Positions 28,715 through 36,741 of a stretch of 64,000 nucleotides of DNA are shown here, piece by piece; the first letter of the stretch is position 1, and each line of letters starts with the position of its first letter. The notes beneath the pieces were generated by a model. It searched no databases and had not been told where the DNA came from. It saw nothing but the letters and a program-made list of their open reading frames with translations. This DNA is from Photobacterium frigidiphilum. GTDB taxonomy: Bacteria; Pseudomonadota; Gammaproteobacteria; Enterobacterales; Vibrionaceae. The position numbers and the translations under genes were made by a program. Location: positions 166,207 to 230,206 of the forward strand of contig NZ_PYMJ01000008.1 of NCBI RefSeq assembly GCF_003025615.1. Reading direction: 5' to 3'.

Positions 28715-30919
28715 GTGAGTTTGCAGACTTTGAGACAACATAGCCGATTGATTTTAGGCGCTTTATTGGTTTTCGTTTCGTTATCACTTATTTTTGTGGT
28801 TGGTTATGCGCAAGCATTGAAAGGTTACCAACAACAAAGCCGCGACGCCGTATTGGCACAAACAGAAGCGGCGCGAATTGGTTTAGAGCAAATCTTAAGT
28901 TCTGGCGTACCCCTACAAGATATTGCTGGGTTAGAGAAAGTGCTGTCGCCGATTGTAGATGCGGATCGTTCCGTGGTAGATATTCGCGTTATCTCTGGTC
29001 AGCAAGAGCTCTATCGTTATACCACCGATAATTTTGAGGCCAGTCGAATATCGATACCTCTACGTAATAAGTTTACTCAGGTAGGCTCGCTAGAGGTTTT
29101 ACTCAGTGACGTAGAAGTGACAAAAGCTATCAACGAAAGTTTTGCTCCGATGGCGTGGTTAATCGCTATTTCAGTCGCATTATTTGTCTTTATGGTTCTG
29201 CAAAGCCAACAAGCAAAAATCTATTTTACAGCGTTTGGTGTCGTGTTCATCGCGATGTCGTTCAGCGTCATTTTGATGGTAGGGGCTTTATATAAATCAG
29301 GCTTAGAAAATAAAGCCAATTCAATGGCTAATATTGTTACTCATCGTTTATCCCCAGTGCTTAATCTCGGTATCGATCCTGAACGAGTGAGCGGCATGGA
29401 TGAGATGTTGGCAAGTTTTCGACAGGCGAATGATGAAGTCTCCAGTATTACTGTCGAGCACCAATCTCAGGTTATTGCTCGTAGCGCCACTGACGGTGAA
29501 ATGATGGGAGCCGAGAGTGTGGCTCAGTTCCCTATTTCAGATTCGATGGGTAATCAAGTAACGATCTCATTTCATCCTAAAGTGCTGTTGTCTCAGTTGA
29601 TTAATATTCTGAAGAATTTTGCGATTCTTTTTGCTGGGTGTGCGTTTATTTGTTTTGCTTTTATCCGACTACTCAGCCGTTCAGATAATGACAGTCAGGC
29701 GGAAGTGGTATTGGCACAAGTGAAGCCATTACTGTTAGTGACGGTATTAATGGAGTCGTTAATGGCTCCAGTATTACCTCAATATCTGGCGGATGTAGCG
29801 CTAGCAAATGGCTTAGATGCGGGGTGGACCTCTTATTTCTTTACCCTGTACTTTGTGGGTTTTGCTTGTTCTCTACTACCAGTATCGAGATTGGTGGAGC
29901 AATTTGATATTCGCCGCGTATTAGCGAGTGGCATCGTGCTATCTAGCTTTGGCTGCTTGTTGTTAATGTACGAGGAGTACCTAGCGCTTATTTTGCTTGC
30001 TCGCTTTATTTCAGGCGTCGGCCAGGCAACGATTTTTGTGGCGATTCAAGCGTATATTTTACGATTTAGCGATAAAACCAATAAAACTCAAGCTGCCGGA
30101 ATCATTGTGTTTTGTTTTAATGCGGGCTTTATTTCTGGTGCGGGTATTGGCGCTTTGTTAGCGGATGCGCTTGGTATCAACGGAATCTTCTTATTATCGG
30201 CATTGGTCGGTGGTTTGATGTTTGTGTTTAGCATGGTGTTACCTTCAATGGTTCCTGATAAGCAGATGGGTGGAAGTTTACGCGACTCTCTTCAGTCTAT
30301 GTTAAGTGGGTGTGCTGCTTTACTTCGTGTCCCTTCGTTTATGCGCACCATGGTGTTGGTCGGTATTCCAACCAAGATGATGCTGACTGGCGTAGTGTTT
30401 TTTGCAGTGCCTATTTTACTTAGCGAAAAAGGCGTGACGAAAGAGAGCATTGGCCAAGTATTAATGGCTTATGCTTTCGCTGTTTTGTTTGTTAGTGGCA
30501 AAGTTGCCCCGATGATTGACCGCATTGGTTCAACTAAATGGGCGTTGTGTCTTGGTAATCTTATTGCGTCTATCTCTCTGGCTATGCTTGGCACCGTCTT
30601 CTTAGTACAAGATAGTGCTTACGCGGTTCTAATCGCGACAGGATCAATGCTGGTTATGGGGTTAGCTCACGGTTTTGTAAACGCCCCTGTCGTCACCCAT
30701 GTTGTGAATACCACCAGTGACAATGATGCCAACATGGTTGCGACCACGTATCGATTTTTAGAAAGACTCGGTCATGTATTAGGCGCAATTGTGGTAGGGC
30801 AACTTTTGATGCTTGTCGGTAACAGTGCAACATTTTGGGTGCTAAGTGTTTTCTTCTTAGTGGCGAGTGGTTCGCTTTGGTTATTTGACCGACCAAGCAA
30901 GCAAGGAGCCAGCGCATGA
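28715..30919 (+). CDS. MFS transporter with a sensor-like, membrane-embedded N-terminus
   Basis: 734 residues from a GTG start 2 bases after the ATP-grasp gene. The N-terminal 330 residues look like two tandem units, each with a transmembrane helix, a periplasmic loop of about 100 residues and a second helix, similar to the input halves of sensor proteins. From about residue 340 a 12-helix major facilitator domain follows (MESLMAPVLPQYLADVA, SRLVEQFDIRRVLASG with the loop 2-3 motif, ARFISGVGQATIFVAIQAY). Fusion of a double periplasmic domain to MFS is uncommon. The stop overlaps the next gene by four bases. Confidence 0.85.
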   Translation: MSLQTLRQHSRLILGALLVFVSLSLIFVVGYAQALKGYQQQSRDAVLAQTEAARIGLEQILSSGVPLQDIAGLEKVLSPIVDADRSVVDIRVISGQQELYRYTTDNFEASRISIPLRNKFTQVGSLEVLLSDVEVTKAINESFAPMAWLIAISVALFVFMVLQSQQAKIYFTAFGVVFIAMSFSVILMVGALYKSGLENKANSMANIVTHRLSPVLNLGIDPERVSGMDEMLASFRQANDEVSSITVEHQSQVIARSATDGEMMGAESVAQFPISDSMGNQVTISFHPKVLLSQLINILKNFAILFAGCAFICFAFIRLLSRSDNDSQAEVVLAQVKPLLLVTVLMESLMAPVLPQYLADVALANGLDAGWTSYFFTLYFVGFACSLLPVSRLVEQFDIRRVLASGIVLSSFGCLLLMYEEYLALILLARFISGVGQATIFVAIQAYILRFSDKTNKTQAAGIIVFCFNAGFISGAGIGALLADALGINGIFLLSALVGGLMFVFSMVLPSMVPDKQMGGSLRDSLQSMLSGCAALLRVPSFMRTMVLVGIPTKMMLTGVVFFAVPILLSEKGVTKESIGQVLMAYAFAVLFVSGKVAPMIDRIGSTKWALCLGNLIASISLAMLGTVFLVQDSAYAVLIATGSMLVMGLAHGFVNAPVVTHVVNTTSDNDANMVATTYRFLERLGHVLGAIVVGQLLMLVGNSATFWVLSVFFLVASGSLWLFDRPSKQGASA

Positions 30920-32064
30920 GAATTCGCCTTCTAATATCGATGTTAAGTGTGCTTGTGCTGCCGTTGATATCTTTCCCAGTATCGGCTGATATTCCCGACT
31001 GGTTAGGTGCTGATTTAGAGGTGTCGACCCAACTCGCGTGGGAAACGACAACTAACGAGCAATATGTCGATTTTATTCCGCGTAATAAATATCCGAAAGT
31101 GTGGGTATTGGTTTCACGTAAAGCCAATTCGTATGACACGGCATTAGCCACCATGCTCAATGTATTTAGACGTGAGTTAGGTAATGCGACTTTTCGAGTA
31201 TTCCTGCTTCCCGCAACAGACGATGCGATCATGCGATGGACAAAACTGGCGGAAAGTAAGGCCGATTTGATTTATACCGTTGGTTCTAAGGCAACCGTAC
31301 AGCTGCATGAATTGTACGCGGGCCAGCGACTACCAGTGGTATCAGTCAATGCAAAAGATCCGGTTTTACTTGGATTAACGAATAATTATCTCAGCAGCAA
31401 TAACAACTTTGCGTTTACGTCATTAAACCTTCCTGCGGATATTACGTTGAATTTTCTGCTTAAATTCAAACCTGAATTAAGCCAAATTGGTGTGTTGTAC
31501 GCGAAGAAAAATACCAGTGCTTATCTCACTCAATATTTACCGTTAAAGAAAGAAGCACAAAAACGAGGAATTGAAGTCGTCACCTTCGAAGTCGATGAAA
31601 GCCAAGCGGATTCTTCATTAAAAATGGTCATGCAATCCCAAGTGAAGCAAATGCAGCTCTTAGATCCAAACCAATCAATCTTATGGCTAACCGGTAGTTC
31701 AAGCCTTTTGGACCGAATTGACGAAATTAATCAATTGGCCGAAGGCATACCGCTTCTGACTGTCGTACCTGATGCGGTGAACAACACTGAGCAAAGTGCA
31801 TTGATGTCTGTTGGTGTCAGCTTTGAGAATAACGCGCATCAAGCGGCTCTCTATGGGGTCAGAATTTTGCGAGATGGCGTCTTGCCGCGAGATCTGCCTG
31901 TGGGCGTATTATCGCCACCAGATATCTCGATCAACTTTAAGCAAGCTGAAGCAATTAAAGCGCAGATCCCATTCGTGTTAATCGAAATGGCAAGCGATCT
32001 TTATGCCCCAGATGGTAATGCTATTCGCGCTGCGGGCATGACAATGCGGGGAGAAATTCAATGA
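30916..32064 (+). CDS. Periplasmic binding protein, ABC_sub_bind type
   Basis: 382 residues with a signal peptide (hydrophobic core residues 5-20, cleaved after VSA). The mature part matches the type-1 periplasmic-binding fold of the ABC_sub_bind family: KYPKVWVLVSRKAN, LIYTVGSKATVQLHELYAGQRLPVVSVNAKDPV, and IGVLYAKKNTSAYLTQYLPLKKEAQKRGIEV. No ABC permease or ATPase is nearby, so it probably acts as a ligand receptor for the sensor-transporter next to it. Four-base overlaps (ATGA) at both ends couple it to its neighbours. Confidence 0.87.
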   Translation: MRIRLLISMLSVLVLPLISFPVSADIPDWLGADLEVSTQLAWETTTNEQYVDFIPRNKYPKVWVLVSRKANSYDTALATMLNVFRRELGNATFRVFLLPATDDAIMRWTKLAESKADLIYTVGSKATVQLHELYAGQRLPVVSVNAKDPVLLGLTNNYLSSNNNFAFTSLNLPADITLNFLLKFKPELSQIGVLYAKKNTSAYLTQYLPLKKEAQKRGIEVVTFEVDESQADSSLKMVMQSQVKQMQLLDPNQSILWLTGSSSLLDRIDEINQLAEGIPLLTVVPDAVNNTEQSALMSVGVSFENNAHQAALYGVRILRDGVLPRDLPVGVLSPPDISINFKQAEAIKAQIPFVLIEMASDLYAPDGNAIRAAGMTMRGEIQ

Positions 32065-32828
32065 TTGGTTTACATAATCTAGTTCGATGTTCGCTACCTA
32101 TTTATTTAGCCAAATGGCTGAACCGCAATATTGTCATCATTTTTGCCTTGTTAGGATTGTTCAGTTATTCACAACTGGCTTTCGCTTATGGAAAACCAGA
32201 ACGTTTACTGCTCGCTACGCAGGAATGGTTCCCTTATCAATACCAAGAAAATGGTGTGATGAAAGGACCAGGAATAGACAAAATTAAGTGCGTAATGCGT
32301 GCGATGAAACAGCCTTATCAAATAACAATGACAAGTTGGGATAGAGCTCAGCTATTGACAGAAGTGGGTGCTCAACATGGGTTCTTCTTAGCGTCTCATA
32401 ATGTTAAGCGAGACGAATATGCTATCTACTCAGACCAAATTGAACAACAAAATTGGAGCTGGTTCTCTTTATCTGATGCCACGGATGTTGATAGTGCGAT
32501 GTTTAAAAGCCAAGTTGAAGTCGTTGCCCTATTTGGGTCAAACAAATGGTTTTGGCTGCAGAAAAATGGTTATCGCGCATCGATGAAACCACGCAGTGCC
32601 AAAGCGATGATTGACCTGATGTTAAAAGGGGAGGTCGGCGCAATTTTAGGCAATGACGCAGTGATAGAAGAGACCATTAAACAGATGGGAATTAGCTATC
32701 GAGCGATCTCAAAAACACGGGTGAAATCGCAACCGTTAGGCGCATATTTTTCAAAGTCATTTGTAAAAGAATATCCACAATTTGTTGATGAATTTAACCG
32801 TGCTACACAACAGTGTAAGGGGAACTAA
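32061..32828 (+). CDS. Periplasmic solute-binding protein, SBP_bac_3-like
   Basis: 255 residues. A long N-terminal region (about 40 residues) includes a hydrophobic signal or anchor (VIIFALLGLFSYSQLAFAYG). The mature part resembles type-2 periplasmic amino-acid-binding proteins: LLLATQEWFPYQYQENGVMKGPGIDKIKCVMRAM, SWDRAQLLTEVGAQHGFFLASHNVKRDEYAIYS, and a C-terminal LGAYFSKSFVKEYPQFVDEFN. It has no matching permease. The start overlaps the preceding gene by four bases and only one base separates it from the FHA gene, which ties the insert to the T6SS transcript. Confidence 0.83.
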   Translation: MIGLHNLVRCSLPIYLAKWLNRNIVIIFALLGLFSYSQLAFAYGKPERLLLATQEWFPYQYQENGVMKGPGIDKIKCVMRAMKQPYQITMTSWDRAQLLTEVGAQHGFFLASHNVKRDEYAIYSDQIEQQNWSWFSLSDATDVDSAMFKSQVEVVALFGSNKWFWLQKNGYRASMKPRSAKAMIDLMLKGEVGAILGNDAVIEETIKQMGISYRAISKTRVKSQPLGAYFSKSFVKEYPQFVDEFNRATQQCKGN

Positions 32829-32829
32829 C

Positions 32830-33810
32830 ATGCCATTATCAATAAGAATTATCAGCTCTCCAGACGGTGAAAGTATTGCAGAATGGAATAAAGCATTTCC
32901 TGAAGAAGGCGGCGATATTGGCCGCGCTTACGGAGTAACAATGCAGCTCGGTGATGCAAGGCGTGAAGTATCAAGCAAACACGTAGTGATCAACAAAACA
33001 CATCGTGGCTATCAGGTAGCAGACAACAGTACCAACGGCTTGTTTATCAATGGGTCAAGTAACGCGCTCGGCAAGGGTAACCAATCTGTGCTTAATGATG
33101 GTGATGTACTTGATGTTGGCCGTTACCGATTATTAGTGTCGTGCTTTATTCCCGATCAAGCCCGCGCCCAAGAGTTTAATGAGCTTTCTCTGGAGAATGG
33201 TGCCTTTGGTGATGACCCATTTAGTAGTGGTAATGATCTCGACATGGGTCAACGTTTCGAGCCTCATGCATCCCAAGCGACTGCATATATTTCGACAACA
33301 CGCGAAAAGCCAGTTGAAGTAGAAATGCGACATTCTGATGTGGTTGAAGATGACCCGTTTCAAGTTGCTACTACACATAAAAAAATACAACGAAATGATT
33401 TTAATATGAACTTTAGTGCGTTGGATGATGATCCATTAGCCGAGTCTGACTTTCAGTCGACTTTTCTCGTCAGTTCAAAAAATGATATTTCACCGCCGAT
33501 TTCATCTTCTTCGCAAGATCGTTCTGTGACTCAATTCCGTTCGAGTGAAGATCGAATGCAGCAACAGATGGATAAAGCATTAGAGATGGCTCTTAATCGT
33601 CTGTTGACTGATATTTCACCACAAGGGCTTGAGTCTATGTTTGATGACTTAATGGCGCCGCGCTTTTGGCAAAGTAAACCTAAGTATTGGGATATGTATA
33701 AGCGCTATTTTAGTCGTCAGATGGACAATCGTGATTGGCAAATCAAGTTTCATGCGTACTTTCAAGATGCGATGCGCTTGCAAAGAAACCTGGAAGGAGA
33801 AAATCAATGA
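32830..33810 (+). CDS. tagH: T6SS-associated FHA-domain protein (TagH/Fha type)
   Basis: 326 residues from the ATG at 32830, which follows AAGGGGAACTAAC. An FHA phosphothreonine-binding domain covers residues about 5-105 (DIGRAYG, SSKHVVINKTHRGYQVADNSTNGLFING, LNDGDVLDVGRYRLLV). An acidic, probably disordered linker carries three copies of a short DDPF/DDDPL motif. The C-terminal 90 residues (MDKALEMALNRLLTDISPQGLESMFDDLMAP) match the T6SS-specific domain. FHA proteins of this type are regulated by the cluster's threonine kinase, and the kinase-like gene at 40210 fits. The stop overlaps the tssJ start. Confidence 0.92.
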   Translation: MPLSIRIISSPDGESIAEWNKAFPEEGGDIGRAYGVTMQLGDARREVSSKHVVINKTHRGYQVADNSTNGLFINGSSNALGKGNQSVLNDGDVLDVGRYRLLVSCFIPDQARAQEFNELSLENGAFGDDPFSSGNDLDMGQRFEPHASQATAYISTTREKPVEVEMRHSDVVEDDPFQVATTHKKIQRNDFNMNFSALDDDPLAESDFQSTFLVSSKNDISPPISSSSQDRSVTQFRSSEDRMQQQMDKALEMALNRLLTDISPQGLESMFDDLMAPRFWQSKPKYWDMYKRYFSRQMDNRDWQIKFHAYFQDAMRLQRNLEGENQ

Positions 33811-34271
33811 ACCGACTGATTATTGTCGTGATGATTACATTGCTCTCAGGCTGTAGTTTTTGGGGACAAGAAGATACTACCCCTCAGCTGTTTTTGAAGA
33901 TTAAAGCGGCATCCAATATCAACCCGAATGTTGAAGGTAAACCATCACCGATAGAAATTCGAGTCTATCAATTGAGTGACAGCCAAGCGTTTGAACAAGC
34001 TGAATTTATTCAATTATATAACGATGCGCAAGGCGTACTTAAAGCAGAAGTTCTGTTAACTCGTGAACTGGCAAGTCTTCTGCCTGGTGAAGAGCGAAAT
34101 GAGGCTTTTCCCTTAGCTTCTGAGGCTAAATATATCGGCGTTATTGCTGGGTTTGCCGACTATCGTGAAGCAAAAAACAAAGCCATTTATCAACCCTTAG
34201 TATTGGGTTCATCAGCAATCAATATCGTGCTAGATGGCATCAACCTGTCTATATCGGGTGAAGAGGAATAA
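33807..34271 (+). CDS. tssJ: TssJ outer-membrane lipoprotein
   Basis: 154 residues from the ATG at 33807, which overlaps the tagH stop and follows a GGAAGGAGAAAATCA ribosome-binding site. The N-terminus is a lipoprotein signal, LIIVVMITLLSGCSF, with Cys as the lipidated residue. The mature domain has the transthyretin-like TssJ strands: LKIKAASNINPNVEGKPSPIEIRVYQLSDSQAFEQAEF and a C-terminal INIVLDGINLSIS. TssJ binds TssM and anchors the membrane complex in the outer membrane. The L-M-J order here is J-K-L-M, as in many Vibrio clusters. Confidence 0.93.
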   Translation: MNRLIIVVMITLLSGCSFWGQEDTTPQLFLKIKAASNINPNVEGKPSPIEIRVYQLSDSQAFEQAEFIQLYNDAQGVLKAEVLLTRELASLLPGEERNEAFPLASEAKYIGVIAGFADYREAKNKAIYQPLVLGSSAINIVLDGINLSISGEEE

Positions 34272-34273
34272 TT

Positions 34274-35590
34274 ATGGATAAGAACAAAGTGGTTTGGAGT
34301 GAAGGCATGTTTCTTTCACCACAGCATTTTCAGCAGCAAGAACGGTACATTGAGAACTTTACTCGTGAATATGCGGGTCAAATGACGGCGCAATGTTTTG
34401 GTCTTACTCTGTTAGAGCTAGATCGTTCAATATTGAATATTGGTAAAGTGTCTGTTCGTAAAGCGAAGGGTATTTTTCCTGATGGCACACCATTCGAAAT
34501 TAAGCGTGGGCTGGTTTTAGATGTGCCGAAAAACACCGCTCATAAAAAAGTCTATCTGGCTCTTCCTCTTTCTATGCCTGGTGTTGTTGATGTTGGCGAA
34601 GGACAGCGTTTAAGAAACGCGCCACTTGAGCATCGCGTATTTGATAGCAGTCGAGAACATAGCGAACCGGTACAGCTAGAGTTAGCCGAACTTAATATTG
34701 AGCTCAAATTGGAAGGGCAAGAGCTGCAAGATTACACCCTGATTGCAGTCGCTGATATTAGTGAGCATAAGTCTGAAGGTGCGGTGATATTGAATCAAGC
34801 ATTTGTGCCTCAGTGTTTGCATTTTGGGCAATCTAATTACTTAAAAGATTGCGTGGCGGATGTATTTTCACAGGTGCAATACCGCGCACGTACAATTTCA
34901 ACAAGGTTACAAAAAGAACATAGCAGTAAAAGCTACCAAGCTCTAATGCGTGATTACCTATGGTTACAAGCATTGGGTGCTTGGATGCCTAAATTGCAGC
35001 AATGGAATGAAGATCCAACGTTGCTGACTAAGTATTTGTATTTGGAATGCACCTCAATGGCAGGGCAACTGCAAGGGCTTGAAGGTAAGATGCCAAAAAC
35101 GTTTATGCCTTGGGATCAAAATGACCTGTATGGCGTATTTTCAGCGGTCTTTTCAGAGTTGTTCGTGCTGTTGCGTGAAGTTCAAATTGATAACGTAACT
35201 ACCCTCAAATGGGACACTCAGCTATTTACGAGTCGTCGCCTGCTGCGCACGATTGTTCAAGATCGAAGCCTATACAACGAAGGTCGCTTTATTCTGGTGG
35301 CAACGTCAATTATTGGCGCTTCTCGTTTGAGTGAAGAGTTTCCTCAGGCTACGAAGCTTGCGGGCAATAGCGATATTGCAGGCTTGGTGCGTAATGCACT
35401 TTCTGGCGTCTCTTTACGTAATTTGCCTTACGCTCCAGCGGAACTGAAATCGAAGAACGATGCCGCCTATTTTGAGCTCGATACCAAGTCTGAACTTTGG
35501 CAATCGCTAGTGAAAAAAGATGAACCGATCGCCTTGCATATCGACGAAAGAATTGAAGATATTCAAGTCGAGTTTCATGTAATTAGGTAG
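34274..35590 (+). CDS. tssK: TssK baseplate-membrane adaptor
   Basis: 438 residues, family length. The N-terminus is diagnostic: KVVWSEGMFLSPQHFQQQERYIENF, followed by the shoulder-domain strands. The middle carries QALMRDYLWLQALGAWMPKLQQW-like helices, and the C-terminal receptor domain begins near LLRTIVQDRSLYNEGRF. TssK trimers join the baseplate wedges to TssL/TssM. The gene begins 2 bases after tssJ. Confidence 0.96.
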   Translation: MDKNKVVWSEGMFLSPQHFQQQERYIENFTREYAGQMTAQCFGLTLLELDRSILNIGKVSVRKAKGIFPDGTPFEIKRGLVLDVPKNTAHKKVYLALPLSMPGVVDVGEGQRLRNAPLEHRVFDSSREHSEPVQLELAELNIELKLEGQELQDYTLIAVADISEHKSEGAVILNQAFVPQCLHFGQSNYLKDCVADVFSQVQYRARTISTRLQKEHSSKSYQALMRDYLWLQALGAWMPKLQQWNEDPTLLTKYLYLECTSMAGQLQGLEGKMPKTFMPWDQNDLYGVFSAVFSELFVLLREVQIDNVTTLKWDTQLFTSRRLLRTIVQDRSLYNEGRFILVATSIIGASRLSEEFPQATKLAGNSDIAGLVRNALSGVSLRNLPYAPAELKSKNDAAYFELDTKSELWQSLVKKDEPIALHIDERIEDIQVEFHVIR

Positions 35591-35597
35591 GCATTCG

Positions 35598-36740
35598 ATG
35601 ACTGGATTATTTAACGAAGAACCAACGATAGTCGTGCAGCGTAAAGCGGCTGAAACTATCCGTAATACAAATGAACTTAGTACGCTGACGGCTGAACTAT
35701 CCGGTACAGAGCGATTAATTGAGAACTTTGCCGTATACGAAAGCTCATTACTCAATGCTGCGACAGAGCTGTTAGGTATGTTGGTTACTTTGCCTCGTCA
35801 AACGAGCCCAAGAGATGTCGAACGCTTTAGGCAACGTGTGCTTGATGCCATTGTGGCTTTTCGTCAGCGTGGTCTTTATCTTGATTATCACCCGAGCATT
35901 ATCGAGAAAAGCTGCTTTGTATTATGCGCAGCTTTTGATGAAGCCATTCTTTATACCTCTTGGGGTGAACAAGCGCGTTGGGAAAATCACTCTTTATTGA
36001 GTAAAGTTTTTTCGCAACGTAATGGTGGAGAAGCATTTTTTGTGTTGCTTGATAAAGCGAGCCAACAACCCGCCAAATTAGTGGATTTTCTTGAGCTGCA
36101 ATATGTGCTTTTGATGCTTAATTTTAAAGGTCGTTATCGTCATGAAGATGAAAATCAACTGCACGAAATCAAGTCGAACGTGTATGGCATCATTCGTCAT
36201 TACCGCGCTGAAAACACATTACTGATCCCTAAAACGCCAGAATTGGTTATTGGTAAACAGCCATGGCGAATGCTCAGTTTTGGCAAAATGATGGGTTTAG
36301 TTTTTCTTTTTTTTGGTATGAGTTATGGCGCATCAGAGTATTGGTATTCGAACCGAAGTCAGCCTATTTTGCATCAATTTAGCGCTATCGATATGTCTGG
36401 TGTCAGCCTGAAAAGTGAAAATAATGATCTCGTTTACATCAGTACCGATGCCGATATCGATCAAGTTGAACTGAATCCGATCAGTAATGAAACACCGAAA
36501 CCAAAAGTGGCGGTTATCCAATGGGAAGTGGTCTTAGCCGTTTTCACTCGTTCATCCGATGCCGTGCGAATGTCGGCTGAATTGCAGCAAGCGGGTTATG
36601 AAGCGTTTACCCGCGAAACTGAGCACGGGATCGAGCTATTTTTACGCGCTGGTGACAACTTGACGGTGATCCGTAAATTGAAAAATGAGCTTAATGTTCG
36701 TTTTGGTTTGAACGCCATGATTAGAAGAGCGCAGAAGTAA
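35598..36740 (+). CDS. tssL: TssL (IcmH/DotU) membrane-complex protein with extra SPOR-like C-terminus
   Basis: 380 residues. The N-terminal cytoplasmic DotU domain includes the helical bundle FRQRVLDAIVAFRQRGLYLDYHPSII, SCFVLCAAFDEAILYTSWGE and SLLSKVFSQRNGGEAFFVLLDKAS. A single transmembrane helix lies near residues 235-255 (MGLVFLFFGMSYGASEYWY). About 130 periplasmic residues follow, ending in a stretch (WEVVLAVFTRSSDAVRMSAELQQAGYEAF, then VIRKLKNELNVRFGL) with the pattern of a SPOR peptidoglycan-binding domain. Standard TssL stops soon after the membrane helix, so this is an evolved TssL. Confidence 0.88.
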   Translation: MTGLFNEEPTIVVQRKAAETIRNTNELSTLTAELSGTERLIENFAVYESSLLNAATELLGMLVTLPRQTSPRDVERFRQRVLDAIVAFRQRGLYLDYHPSIIEKSCFVLCAAFDEAILYTSWGEQARWENHSLLSKVFSQRNGGEAFFVLLDKASQQPAKLVDFLELQYVLLMLNFKGRYRHEDENQLHEIKSNVYGIIRHYRAENTLLIPKTPELVIGKQPWRMLSFGKMMGLVFLFFGMSYGASEYWYSNRSQPILHQFSAIDMSGVSLKSENNDLVYISTDADIDQVELNPISNETPKPKVAVIQWEVVLAVFTRSSDAVRMSAELQQAGYEAFTRETEHGIELFLRAGDNLTVIRKLKNELNVRFGLNAMIRRAQK

Positions 36741-36741
36741 T

